Source: Acidobacteria bacterium Ga0074141 (GTDB lineage: Bacteria; Acidobacteriota; Blastocatellia; Pyrinomonadales; Pyrinomonadaceae). From it: a stretch of 64,000 nucleotides of DNA. The notes beneath the pieces were generated by a model. That model saw only the letters and a list, made by a program, of their open reading frames with translations. It was not told the origin of the DNA and made no database searches. This document shows positions 8,053-15,939 of the stretch, in pieces. Position numbers and translations under genes: made by a program. How positions within the stretch are numbered: position 1 is the stretch's first letter; the number at the start of each line of letters is the position of its first letter. The stretch is from contig LNDP01000023.1 in the NCBI GenBank assembly GCA_001464665.1, positions 470,157-534,156 on the forward strand, given 5' to 3'.

Positions 8053-9456
8053 TCAGCCGTTTTTCAAAGCCCTAGTCTTCGCAGGCACTCCAACCACAAG
8101 TTCACCCGGCTCGACATCTTTCGTCACAACACTTCCCGCTCCCGTCGCGGCTCCGTCGCCGACCTTTACCGGGGCGACGAGCATTGTGTCCGAGCCAATC
8201 CTGACGTCGTTGCCGATGTGGGTTTCGTGCTTATTCTTGCCGTCAAAGTTGCACGTGATCGTCCCGGCGCCGATGTTCGTTTTGTCGCCGATCGTTGCAT
8301 CGCCAAGATATGTCAGGTGGTTCGCCTTTGAGCCGCGGCCGAGCCGTGTCTTTTTCATCTCGACAAAATTGCCGACCTTTGAGCCTTCCATCATCAGGGC
8401 ATTTCCGCGAAGATGTGCCATCGGGCCGACCGTGCAATCGTTTCCGATCTCGGAATCGACCACCACACAGTTATCGAGTATTTCGACGCCGTGGCCGACC
8501 CGGGCGTTGGTCAGCCGCGTTCCCTGGCGGATCGTGCAGCCATCGCCGATCTCTGAATTTCCCTCGACCGAAACGTTCGGATATACGACAGTGTCGCGGC
8601 CGAACTTTGCCCGCTCGCTGATGTAAACGCTCTTCGGGTCGATGAACGTGACGCCGCTGTCGAGCATCAGCCGCTGGACCGTCCGCCGCCGGAGCACACG
8701 CTCCATTTCGGCAAGCTGGGCCCGGTTATTAACACCCTCGATCTCCTTATGATCGCCGTGGCTGTAAACGGAAACATCCTCGCCCGCCTCGAGCAGCATC
8801 GCCGGTACGTCCGTCAGGTAATATTCGCCCTGCGCGTTGTCGTTCTTGACCTCCGCCAGGGCTGCAAAAAGCTTGCGCGAATCGAAGCAGTAGATCCCGG
8901 CATTTATCTCATTTATCTCAAGCTCAACGTTCGAAGCATCTTTCTGCTCGACGATCCGATCGAAGAGCCCTTCGTTCGAGCGAACCACACGGCCGTAGCC
9001 TGTCGGATCTTTTAGCTTGACCGTCAAAACGGTCGCCGTGGCTCCGCGTCCGCGGTGATTGTGATGATACTGAACGAGAGATGCGAGCGTTTCGTGGCGG
9101 ATGAGCGGAACGTCGCCCGAAAGGATCAGAAGCGTCGAATCGCGATCGGTAAAGTGCTCGCGGGCCGCATTGACCGCGTCGCCCGTGCCGAGTTGCTCCT
9201 TTTGCGTGACAAATTCGACCCTGTCTTCGTCGATCTCTTCGAGTACGGCTTTCTTTACATCATCTGCCTGATGCCCAACTACGACATATATCTTCTCCGG
9301 CCCGAGAGCGGCGGCCGAGCGGCAAACGTGATTGATTAACGGCGTGTCGCCAAGCTTGTGCAACACCTTTGCAATGCTCGAACGCATTCGCGTTCCAAGC
9401 CCGGCGGCGAGGATAAGAACGTCTATCGGCTTGTTTCCCGGTGATTCGTTTTGCAT
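8053..9456 (-). CDS. glmU: Bifunctional GlcNAc-1-phosphate uridyltransferase / GlcN-1-phosphate acetyltransferase
   Basis: Last two steps of UDP-GlcNAc synthesis. The N-terminal uridyltransferase has LAAGLGTRMRS (residues 16-26) and LILSGDVPLI. The C-terminal half is a left-handed beta helix acetyltransferase with KKTRLGRGSKANHLTYLGD (catalytic His region) and GAGTITCNFDG. The length of 467 residues is usual. It is followed within 14 bases by the unknown secreted gene and then glmS, and preceded by a GlmR/YvcK-family gene 53 bases upstream, all on the same strand. Confidence 0.97.
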   Translation of the reverse strand: MQNESPGNKPIDVLILAAGLGTRMRSSIAKVLHKLGDTPLINHVCRSAAALGPEKIYVVVGHQADDVKKAVLEEIDEDRVEFVTQKEQLGTGDAVNAAREHFTDRDSTLLILSGDVPLIRHETLASLVQYHHNHRGRGATATVLTVKLKDPTGYGRVVRSNEGLFDRIVEQKDASNVELEINEINAGIYCFDSRKLFAALAEVKNDNAQGEYYLTDVPAMLLEAGEDVSVYSHGDHKEIEGVNNRAQLAEMERVLRRRTVQRLMLDSGVTFIDPKSVYISERAKFGRDTVVYPNVSVEGNSEIGDGCTIRQGTRLTNARVGHGVEILDNCVVVDSEIGNDCTVGPMAHLRGNALMMEGSKVGNFVEMKKTRLGRGSKANHLTYLGDATIGDKTNIGAGTITCNFDGKNKHETHIGNDVRIGSDTMLVAPVKVGDGAATGAGSVVTKDVEPGELVVGVPAKTRALKNG

Positions 9457-9509
9457 TTCATTTGTCGATCAACAAGAAAGTGAAATGATACGAATAATGC
9501 ACGCTTATG

Positions 9510-10562
9510 TCACGCAACAATACCGATCTCCGGGGCCCCTGAGTTTTGGATCATGCCTGTGTGCTCGTTCCGAATGCACCCGAGAACCGTTCGCGCGAGC
9601 TTTGCCGGGTCGTGCCTGACCTTTTCTCCCGAGTCGAGCAGATCTCGCTTAATAACGGCCGCACCTTCGATCTCGTCCTCGTTCATCGAACCGTGTACAC
9701 CGATCTGCTCCGCGCCTTCCCTAAGATACAGATCGGCCTGTCGTTCGGAGACCACGCGGTCGTTTACAACCAGGAAGTCGAATTGAAGTTCCGGGATATG
9801 TTCTTTAACAACCTCCAGATGCCTGCGGCCGGTCATGCCGTCAGTTTCGCCCGGCTGCGTCATCAGATTGCAGATGAAGACCTTTACGGCGTCAGATTCG
9901 ATCATTGCCCGCCGGATTCCCGGAACCAGCAGAGGCGGCATAATGCTTGTGTAAAGCGAGCCGGGCCCGACTGTGATCAGGTCCGCTTTGTTGATGGCTT
10001 CAAGAGCTGCGGGAAGCGGTTCGCACTCGGCCGGTTCGAGAAAAAGCCGCTCGATCTTTTTCCCGCATTTTCCGATCTTGGTTTCGCCTTTGATCGTTTC
10101 GCCATCGATCGTCCGGGCGGCAATTCGCACATTCGTGCTCGTCGCCGGATAGAGATGGCCTTTCGTCGCAAGGATCTCTGCCGAAAGCCGCACCGCTTCT
10201 GAAAAATCGCCGGTAACCTCCGAGAGGGCAGCAAGGAACAAGTTGCCGAAATTATGGCCGGCGAGTTCGCCTTCCCCGCTGAATCGATGCCGAAATAGCC
10301 GCGAAAGCAGATGGGAATCTTCTGAGAGCGAAACCAAGCAATTGCGAATATCTCCTGGCGGCGGCATATCGAGTTCATCGCGAAGCCGTCCCGAACTCCC
10401 GCCATCGTCCGAGACCGCAACGATCGCCGAGAGCTCGCCAACCGGCCCGGCAACATCGCCTTTATTGGCAGCAAAAGCCTTGAGGCCGGACAAAAGAGTC
10501 GAGAGACCATTGCCGCCACCGATAGCTACGATCTCTGCATTTCGGTCAAATTCGTGTATCAT
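9510..10562 (-). CDS. glmR: GlmR/YvcK-family protein (CofD-like, gluconeogenesis factor)
   Basis: 350 residues of the YvcK/CofD-like superfamily: AIGGGNGLSTLLSGLK (residues ~14-29), VSDDGGSSGRLRDEL and PPPGDIRNCLV near the N-terminus, and ADLITVGPGSLYTSIMPPL in the middle. In B. subtilis the homologue binds UDP-GlcNAc and stimulates GlmS, and it is needed for growth on gluconeogenic carbon. Here it heads the run glmR-glmU-x-glmS, which fits that role well. The active-site set of the F420-pathway enzyme CofD cannot be excluded by eye, but the glm context favours GlmR. Start at ATG 10562. Confidence 0.88.
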   Translation of the reverse strand: MIHEFDRNAEIVAIGGGNGLSTLLSGLKAFAANKGDVAGPVGELSAIVAVSDDGGSSGRLRDELDMPPPGDIRNCLVSLSEDSHLLSRLFRHRFSGEGELAGHNFGNLFLAALSEVTGDFSEAVRLSAEILATKGHLYPATSTNVRIAARTIDGETIKGETKIGKCGKKIERLFLEPAECEPLPAALEAINKADLITVGPGSLYTSIMPPLLVPGIRRAMIESDAVKVFICNLMTQPGETDGMTGRRHLEVVKEHIPELQFDFLVVNDRVVSERQADLYLREGAEQIGVHGSMNEDEIEGAAVIKRDLLDSGEKVRHDPAKLARTVLGCIRNEHTGMIQNSGAPEIGIVA

Positions 10563-10786
10563 TTTGAAACATTACCGGCTTTTGTGAAAAGCAAAGCCGT
10601 TCGCATCATATTTCTAATCGCCCGAAACCTCAAGATTTTTGGTAAAAAAGTTTAAAAATATCTTGTTTGGTCGCTTCGCCGTGTGCTACCTTTATAGTTG
10701 GTCGTTCGACCTTCCCTCCAACCTTTCGAGGAAGTTGCGGATCCGCATAGTTCTTATTTCACCCTTAATTTTCGGGTAAACACGTG

Positions 10787-11269
10787 ATGGCCCATTCGCC
10801 CTTTATCCTGCAGGAACAAGAGTTTCAGAAACTGAAGACAGTGCTCGCACGCTTGTGCGTCGAGTGCGTCGCCCGCGTTGTTTTCCTCGTTGACCGGGAT
10901 GGCCAGACCATCGCGTTCAATGGCGATATCGGCGATATGGACACGACCAGTTTTGCCTCGCTCGCCGCCGGCAACGTCGCCGCGACCAACAGCATGGCAA
11001 AGCTCATCGGCGAGGACGGCTTCCCTGCTGTTTTTCACGAAGGCGAACGCGAGAGCATATTTATTAGCGTCATCGGGCGCAGCCTTCTCGTTGTGGTCTT
11101 CGATGAGCGTTCGACCCTCGGCCTTGTAAAATTAAGAACAAAACGTGCCAGCTACGAAGTGGCGGCGATCCTTGAAGAAGCATCCCGGCAATCGCAGACA
11201 TTTGCGGCGAACAACGTGTCGGCATTTGCTGACATCACGGATGAAGATATCGATAGCCTTTTCAGCTAG
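10787..11269 (+). CDS. Roadblock/LC7-domain protein (MglB-like)
   Basis: 160 residues from ATG 10787 (a GTG one codon earlier is also in frame). The fold is that of the roadblock/LC7 family: RVVFLVDRDGQTIAFNG, then SFASLAAGNVAATNSMAKLIG and SIFISVIGRSLLVVVFDE. Such proteins are GTPase-activating or scaffold partners of MglA-type small GTPases, which set cell polarity. The MglA homologue follows 33 bases downstream on the same strand. The protein has an additional C-terminal tail (FADITDEDIDSLFS). Confidence 0.85.
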   Translation: MAHSPFILQEQEFQKLKTVLARLCVECVARVVFLVDRDGQTIAFNGDIGDMDTTSFASLAAGNVAATNSMAKLIGEDGFPAVFHEGERESIFISVIGRSLLVVVFDERSTLGLVKLRTKRASYEVAAILEEASRQSQTFAANNVSAFADITDEDIDSLFS

Positions 11270-11302
11270 TACATTTACTTTGAAATAGCCCCAAGCAGAG
11301 CC

Positions 11303-11887
11303 ATGACCTTTATCAACTACGCATCGCGAGAAATAAATTGCAAGATCGTTTACTACGGGCCGGGCCTTTGCGGCAAGACGACGAATCTACAGTACATTTA
11401 CGACTCAACGGCACCACAGGCAAAAGGAAAGCTGATCAGCCTTGCGACCGAAACGGACCGCACGCTTTTCTTTGACTTTATGCCGCTTGAGCTCGGGACC
11501 GTCCGCGGCTTCAAGACGCGTTTTCACCTATATACCGTTCCGGGCCAGGTCTATTACGACGCGTCGCGAAAGCTGATCCTCAAAGGCGTTGACGGCGTGG
11601 TCTTTGTTGCCGACAGCCAAGAAGAGCGGATGGACGCGAACGTTGAATCGCTTTATAACCTTGAGGAAAACCTTCAAACGCAGGGCTACGACCTGATGCA
11701 GTTGCCATACGTGCTGCAGCTAAACAAACGCGACCTTCCCGGCGCCGTGCCGGTCGAGGATCTGACCTATGAGCTTCAGAAAAAGGGCGAACCCGTTTAT
11801 GAAGCAGTGGCTCCCGTCGGAACCGGCGTTTTCGATACCCTAAAGGCCGTTGCCAAGCAGGTGCTTACCGAGCTCCGCAAAACCTAA
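11303..11887 (+). CDS. mglA: MglA-like Ras-family GTPase
   Basis: 194 residues. P-loop GPGLCGKTT (residues 19-27), the MglA-type G3 motif TVPGQ in place of the Ras DTAGQ, and the G4 motif LNKRDLP. In Myxococcus the MglA/MglB pair sets the polarity of gliding and twitching. Many non-gliding bacteria also carry the pair, so motility itself is not shown. A strong terminator begins 20 bases past the stop, making roadblock-mglA a closed two-gene unit. Confidence 0.93.
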   Translation: MTFINYASREINCKIVYYGPGLCGKTTNLQYIYDSTAPQAKGKLISLATETDRTLFFDFMPLELGTVRGFKTRFHLYTVPGQVYYDASRKLILKGVDGVVFVADSQEERMDANVESLYNLEENLQTQGYDLMQLPYVLQLNKRDLPGAVPVEDLTYELQKKGEPVYEAVAPVGTGVFDTLKAVAKQVLTELRKT

Positions 11888-11907
11888 GTAGTTCAATGTA
11901 AAAGATA

Positions 11908-11940
11908 AAAGCCGCAGGAAGCGATTCCCGCGGCTTTTTT
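11908..11940 (+). terminator. Intrinsic terminator after mglA
   Basis: AAAGCCGC and GCGGCTTT arms frame an inner GGAA/TTCC stem capped by GCGA, a GNRA tetraloop, and the element ends in six or more T. One A-C mismatch interrupts the stem. Confidence 0.9.
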
Positions 11941-11950
11941 GCCTTCCCTT

Positions 11951-12019
11951 TGCTCGAAAACTAGGAGTTACCTTAAGTGCTGAACCGTGTCGAAGCGGTT
12001 CATTCATAGTTTTCGAGCA
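11951..12019. repeat. Perfect 13-bp inverted repeat enclosing a smaller hairpin
   Basis: TGCTCGAAAACTA (11951-11963) is perfectly complementary to TAGTTTTCGAGCA (12007-12019). Between them GAACCG (11982-11987) pairs with CGGTTC (11996-12001). The element lies between the mglA terminator and the end of the convergent osmC-like gene. It has no T-run after the arms, so it is not an ordinary terminator. It may be a structured RNA, a protein site or a relic of a small mobile repeat. Confidence 0.6.
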
Positions 12020-12046
12020 TTGGGTTCGTTCGGATTCACGAAAATT

Positions 12047-12616
12047 TTACCGAGCGACCGTAACCGTCACCGGAACGCTTTTTGAGACGACGTCATAGAC
12101 CGGCGATCGCTGCTCCGCCACGCGGACAAGCTCTTCAAGCTGCTCGTCGGTCGCATCGCCCTTCACCCGGAACTCGATCTTGATGTCGCTATATCCGTTC
12201 CGGACGTTCGGGTCCATACCGAGAAATCCGCGGAGGTCGAGGTTGCCCGAGTAGGTTGATTCAACCTCATCGACCTTGATGCCTTTCGCCGCCGCGTGGT
12301 AAACGAGGCTCGTCGTCAAGCAACCAGCAAGCGCGGCGAGTACATACTCGACCGGGTTCGCTCCGGTATCGGTGCCGAGCAGGATCGCGGGTTCATCTTT
12401 CCGGAAAACGAACGGCGTGTCGCGGCTGAACGTCTGGCAGGCTCCGTCGTAGTCGTTTACGACCGTCTCGTTCTGGCCGCCGTTGATCCACTTGTTCTTC
12501 GCCCGGAAATTGAATTTGGCGATCTCTTTGTTTCCACCGATGGCATCGATCGTCTCGAAAAGCTCCGTCACATTGACGCCGTTAACTATCTTCTGTTCTT
12601 TCTGTGCTGTCTGCAT
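12047..12616 (-). CDS. OsmC/Ohr-family protein
   Basis: 189 residues with the OsmC fold: NPVEYVLAALAGCLTTSLVYHAA (split motif, Cys99) and a C-terminal RVAEQRSPVYDVVS where the second, resolving Cys of classical OsmC/Ohr peroxidases is absent. A thiol hydroperoxidase role is therefore uncertain; it may belong to the one-cysteine YhfA-like branch. It is the last gene of a five-gene minus-strand cluster, 70 bases after the diiron-protein gene, suggesting oxidant or electrophile defence. Confidence 0.88.
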   Translation of the reverse strand: MQTAQKEQKIVNGVNVTELFETIDAIGGNKEIAKFNFRAKNKWINGGQNETVVNDYDGACQTFSRDTPFVFRKDEPAILLGTDTGANPVEYVLAALAGCLTTSLVYHAAAKGIKVDEVESTYSGNLDLRGFLGMDPNVRNGYSDIKIEFRVKGDATDEQLEELVRVAEQRSPVYDVVSKSVPVTVTVAR

Positions 12617-12686
12617 AATGTTCTCCTAAATATTGCTTTGTTGTCTGATGAAAGGAGGCGGGCAGGGCCGCCTCACGTGCGGGCAT

Positions 12687-13634
12687 TTAGCAAAATGCCG
12701 GAACTACTTCTTCGAGCTTTTCCCGCTCGGCCGGGTCAAGAGCTCCGACCGTTTCGAGAAACTTCGGATGCGACATCCCGGTGCCGAGATACGTCCAGCG
12801 ATTTGCCTGATGCTGGACAGCGATGAACTCCTCGCGTTCCGTTTCGGTCAGCGTACGGCCGGTTGCCGCCTCGAAAGCCTCAAGGTCAAACAGCGTTTGC
12901 TGCCTAAGGCCGGTATCGAGGAAACCGCCGATGTCGAGGTAGTCCGCGACGCCCGTCTTGATCTCGGCTTCGGTCATTCCCGACGCGAGAGCCTCGATCA
13001 TCATCGTGTCGAGCTTCGCGTGCTGCGCTTCCTCGAGCCAATGGTGCTTGAGCAGGCTCTTGAACTGCGCGTCGAGGTCCTGATCGTTCCTGATACTGTC
13101 CAGGTAATGCCGCTGCGTCATCCATTCGATGTGGAGGATCACTAGCGCCACGCCGAGCGGCCCGTGGGCAAGAACGGCCTTTGCGACCTCGGCCGGCGGG
13201 CCGATGACCTTGCATTCGGTTCCAAAGTTCTCCTGAAACTCGCTGCTGAACCGCTTGAAGAGCTGAATGTGCTTTGCCTCTTCGCTCGCGAACTGCAGGA
13301 ACGCGCGGACCCGATAGTCGTCCTTATCGAGCGACGGCCGCACATGGTCGAGCACGAACGGTAGAATGAACTCCTCGACAAGTCCGAAAATGCAGAGGTA
13401 TGCATGGCCGCGGATCTGGTTCAGCACTCGCTTTTCGTCCTCATTCAGAAAAGCGAGCCCATCGACCCGTGCAAGCGATTCGGGCATGAACCGTTTCGCG
13501 AAGTCGAGCTTCTTTTCACCGCCGATGATGTCCTCGATCGCCCAATTCACTCGCCGCGAAGCCACGATCGTCTCGCGATAATCGTATTTCGGCAGCGTGC
13601 CTTTATTCGTTCTGGTTGTAATTGCGTCTAACAT
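12687..13634 (-). CDS. Ferritin-like diiron-carboxylate protein of unknown substrate
   Basis: 315 residues, largely helical. The ligand pattern of R2-like and ferritin-like diiron proteins is visible: Glu87/88 (LVEEF), E119-x2-H122 (SEEAKH), Glu170 (ILHIEW) and E202-x2-H205 (LEEAQH). The first ExxH segment (FASEEAKHIQLF) resembles R2-like oxidases, but the rest does not let me assign R2lox, AurF or a ribonucleotide reductase R2. A two-iron or Mn/Fe oxidase or oxygenase in the cytoplasm is the reasonable reading. Neighbours are an OsmC-family gene downstream and a GNAT gene upstream, which suggests stress or small-molecule modification. Confidence 0.75.
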   Translation of the reverse strand: MLDAITTRTNKGTLPKYDYRETIVASRRVNWAIEDIIGGEKKLDFAKRFMPESLARVDGLAFLNEDEKRVLNQIRGHAYLCIFGLVEEFILPFVLDHVRPSLDKDDYRVRAFLQFASEEAKHIQLFKRFSSEFQENFGTECKVIGPPAEVAKAVLAHGPLGVALVILHIEWMTQRHYLDSIRNDQDLDAQFKSLLKHHWLEEAQHAKLDTMMIEALASGMTEAEIKTGVADYLDIGGFLDTGLRQQTLFDLEAFEAATGRTLTETEREEFIAVQHQANRWTYLGTGMSHPKFLETVGALDPAEREKLEEVVPAFC

Positions 13635-13694
13635 TATTTTTCTCCTTATAAAGTGCTGTCCGTCACCCCTTGCTCGCTCCGAAGCCGCGAAGGT

Positions 13695-14327
13695 TTACCC
13701 GCCCAGCGGCCGCCGGTACATCGGATACATCGCTGGTGCCGAGCCCGCCTTTATCGTTCCGGCTACCGAAAAGCCGAACCGCTCGTAGAGCGAAATGTTT
13801 CTCGGGTTCGAAGATTCGAGATAGGCCGGAAGCCCGTCTGCATCAACCCGCTCAAGAGCGTGCCGCATCAGTTTGCCCCCGATCCCTTTGCCCTGGCTTC
13901 GCGTTTCGACACCGATCATCGGCAGGTACCAGTGCGGCTCTTTTGGGTGAAATGCAGCCATTTGATCGAACATGTCAAACAAGTCTGGCTTCAACCGTTC
14001 CGGCACCGTGATCTCAAAGAGCTCATTTAGTTCCTCGTCGTTGGGGCCTACGCCCGGCGGCAGCCAAAGCGCGGCACCGGTCATGTCCGTAGTCATGAAT
14101 GCCGTATCTGCATCGAACGCCGCCCCGGCAAAACCGCGGATAAACCGAGGGAAGTGACTCAGATAATCCGCCGGATCGGGATAGAGCCACCGTGCGACCG
14201 GGTCCGTGGCAAAGGCGAGCGTTACCACCGCCGTAGCCGCCGTGCGGTCAAACACAGTTGCCGAGAAAACATTGCCCTCGCCGGGCCTCGGAAAAACATG
14301 CTCTTCAGTTATTGCTTCGCTGAACAT
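13695..14327 (-). CDS. GNAT-family N-acetyltransferase
   Basis: 210 residues from ATG 14327, which has a good Shine-Dalgarno GGGAG six bases upstream; the frame stays open further upstream but that part reads as non-coding. The acetyl-CoA motif is MIGVETRSQGKGIGGKLM, followed by the usual YLESSNPRNISLYERFGF. Substrate unknown. The N-terminal half (FDRTAATAVVTLAFATDPVA) resembles GNATs of secondary-metabolite or resistance type. It is fourth in the 15167-12047 gene run. Confidence 0.87.
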   Translation of the reverse strand: MFSEAITEEHVFPRPGEGNVFSATVFDRTAATAVVTLAFATDPVARWLYPDPADYLSHFPRFIRGFAGAAFDADTAFMTTDMTGAALWLPPGVGPNDEELNELFEITVPERLKPDLFDMFDQMAAFHPKEPHWYLPMIGVETRSQGKGIGGKLMRHALERVDADGLPAYLESSNPRNISLYERFGFSVAGTIKAGSAPAMYPMYRRPLGG

Positions 14328-14362
14328 TTCTAACTCCCAACACCGCCGAGACGCGACTCGGC

Positions 14363-14632
14363 CTATTTGCTCAATTTGCCGTTCTTGATCACGAGTTTGT
14401 CCGAGCCGCTGACCCGCATCTTGCCGACGCCGACCACCTCGATCTCGCAACTGCTGCAGATACTGAGAATGGTCGAGCTGCCGTCGATCCATGTATTGCG
14501 GGTCGTCCCGCCGTCATGCACCTTGACCTCGTAACGCTTGCCGTCCTCGTTCTTTAGGTCGGCCGGCATTGCCGCGATGGTGCCCATCAAGAGAATTACC
14601 GTTGCCGATATTGTTGTTATTATTCTTTTCAT
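14363..14632 (-). CDS. Small exported protein of unknown function
   Basis: 89 residues from ATG 14632, preceded by GAAAGGAG at good spacing. A signal peptide (MKRIITTISATVILLMGTIA) leads a ~65-residue mature part ending KLVIKNGKLSK and containing a close Cys pair (SICSSCEI). The Cys pair could form a disulfide in the periplasm. Family not recognised. It sits between a GNAT gene and the peptidoglycan-binding-like gene. Confidence 0.65.
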   Translation of the reverse strand: MKRIITTISATVILLMGTIAAMPADLKNEDGKRYEVKVHDGGTTRNTWIDGSSTILSICSSCEIEVVGVGKMRVSGSDKLVIKNGKLSK

Positions 14633-14660
14633 TGTTGTGTCTCCTTTCGTGATTGCTTGA

Positions 14661-15167
14661 TTACTCAAGCGAAAGCCCGAGGCTCCCGACCCGCGGCTCC
14701 GAACCTTCAAGCCCGAGATTTAGTGTGCCGATGCCGTCGTCGCCGATCGCATTCTTGAACGCAGGATACTGCTTGCTTATCTCCTCGATGTAGCTTTGAG
14801 ATTTCGAACCTGACAGCAGGAACGTTTCGATCGCGACAGTATTGAGCATCAGGATGCCCCACATCCCACGTCTTCCCGAGGGCCGAATGCCCTTTGCCGG
14901 ATCGATGCGGCCGTCAACGATCACGCCGCGGCCGGCTGACTTTCTCATCTCTTGCTGGAAGCGGCGGATAAGTGCCGCGGTCTTCGGTCCCAAAACGCCG
15001 TTCGGCTGCGGGAGCTCAACGTCCGCCCATGACCGACGCCAATTGAGTCCGTATCGCATCAGCGCCTGAACGACGATGACGTCGCTCTTAGCATTGACAC
15101 CGTTTTCCCCAACCGACCCGTGAAGATTCACTTGTGTGAAACCATTGAATTCTTGTAGCTTTGCCAT
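14661..15167 (-). CDS. Peptidoglycan-binding-like domain protein
   Basis: 168 residues. NGVLGPKTAALIRRFQQEM followed by VDGRIDP matches the PG_binding_1 helical repeat that recognises cell-wall peptides. There is no signal peptide and no attached hydrolase domain, which is odd for a cell-wall protein; it may be exported by another route or act inside the cell. It is the first gene of the five-gene minus-strand run. Confidence 0.65.
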   Translation of the reverse strand: MAKLQEFNGFTQVNLHGSVGENGVNAKSDVIVVQALMRYGLNWRRSWADVELPQPNGVLGPKTAALIRRFQQEMRKSAGRGVIVDGRIDPAKGIRPSGRRGMWGILMLNTVAIETFLLSGSKSQSYIEEISKQYPAFKNAIGDDGIGTLNLGLEGSEPRVGSLGLSLE

Positions 15168-15364
15168 AAAATAATTGCTCCGTGTATATTCCCTTTCGGG
15201 TTATTCCGGCCTGACCGCCGGTGTTCAACCGAGTAAGACGACACCCGTCGATGTTTCAGGACATGGTGCGGGCGGGTGTGAGGGCTGAACCGGAGCGTAT
15301 CAATGTGTTAGAATCGGTGCGTCGAAACTTAGAGTAGGGCTTAAATGCCGATCGTTATCCGGAA

Positions 15365-15937
15365 ATGACCACGAAAGATTCGCCCGAGATAACACAACTT
15401 TTGCTTGCGTGGCGTGAAGGAGATGAAGGCGCGCTTGAGCAGCTCATGCCTGCCGTTTATGGTGAGCTCCGCCGGCTTGCCCGCAACTATATGCGGCGGC
15501 AAAATCCTGACCATACGCTCCAGACAACCGCTCTCGTAAACGAAGCTTTTCTCAGGCTGGTAGATTCGAATCGGGTCAACTGGCAGGACCGTAACCATTT
15601 CTTCGCGATCTCTGCTCAGTTGATGCGTCGTGTTCTGGTCGATTCCGCACGCAAGCGAAATAGCCTGAAACGCGGCGGTGATCAGATAATGGTGACCCTC
15701 GATGACCATGCTGAGGTCGCGATCGAGAAACACGAGGATATGATCGCCCTCGACGAGGCTCTAGAAAGGCTTGCAAAGCTCAGCCCGCGTCAGGCTCAGA
15801 TTGTTGAAATGAAGTATTTCGCCGGGCTTACGGAAGACCAGGTCGCCGAAACGCTCGATGTCTCTACACGTACGGTTCGCCGCGATTGGAACCTCGCCCG
15901 TGCCTGGCTTTACCGCGAACTCAAAGGCTCCGCCTAA
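15365..15937 (+). CDS. ECF sigma factor (Acidobacteria/Planctomycete-type, ECF39-like)
   Basis: 190 residues. The region-2 part reads LRRLARNYMRRQNPDHTLQTTALVNEAFLRL, and the region-4 helix-turn-helix reads LSPRQAQIVEMKYFAGLT with DVSTRTVRRDWNLARAWL. The TTALVNEAFLRLV signature is typical of the TIGR02999-type sigma factors that travel with Ser/Thr kinases. The kinase gene begins two bases after this stop, so both are almost certainly one operon and the kinase is likely to control the sigma factor. There is no anti-sigma gene beside it. Confidence 0.92.
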   Translation: MTTKDSPEITQLLLAWREGDEGALEQLMPAVYGELRRLARNYMRRQNPDHTLQTTALVNEAFLRLVDSNRVNWQDRNHFFAISAQLMRRVLVDSARKRNSLKRGGDQIMVTLDDHAEVAIEKHEDMIALDEALERLAKLSPRQAQIVEMKYFAGLTEDQVAETLDVSTRTVRRDWNLARAWLYRELKGSA

Positions 15938-15939
15938 AG

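Noticed and set aside
10700-10712. Palindrome GGTCGTTCGACC shared in part with 3227-3239, a possible common operator before the roadblock gene and the P-domain gene
   Set aside because: A shared 12-mer is expected by chance many times in 64 kb. The flanks differ and no regulator is known.
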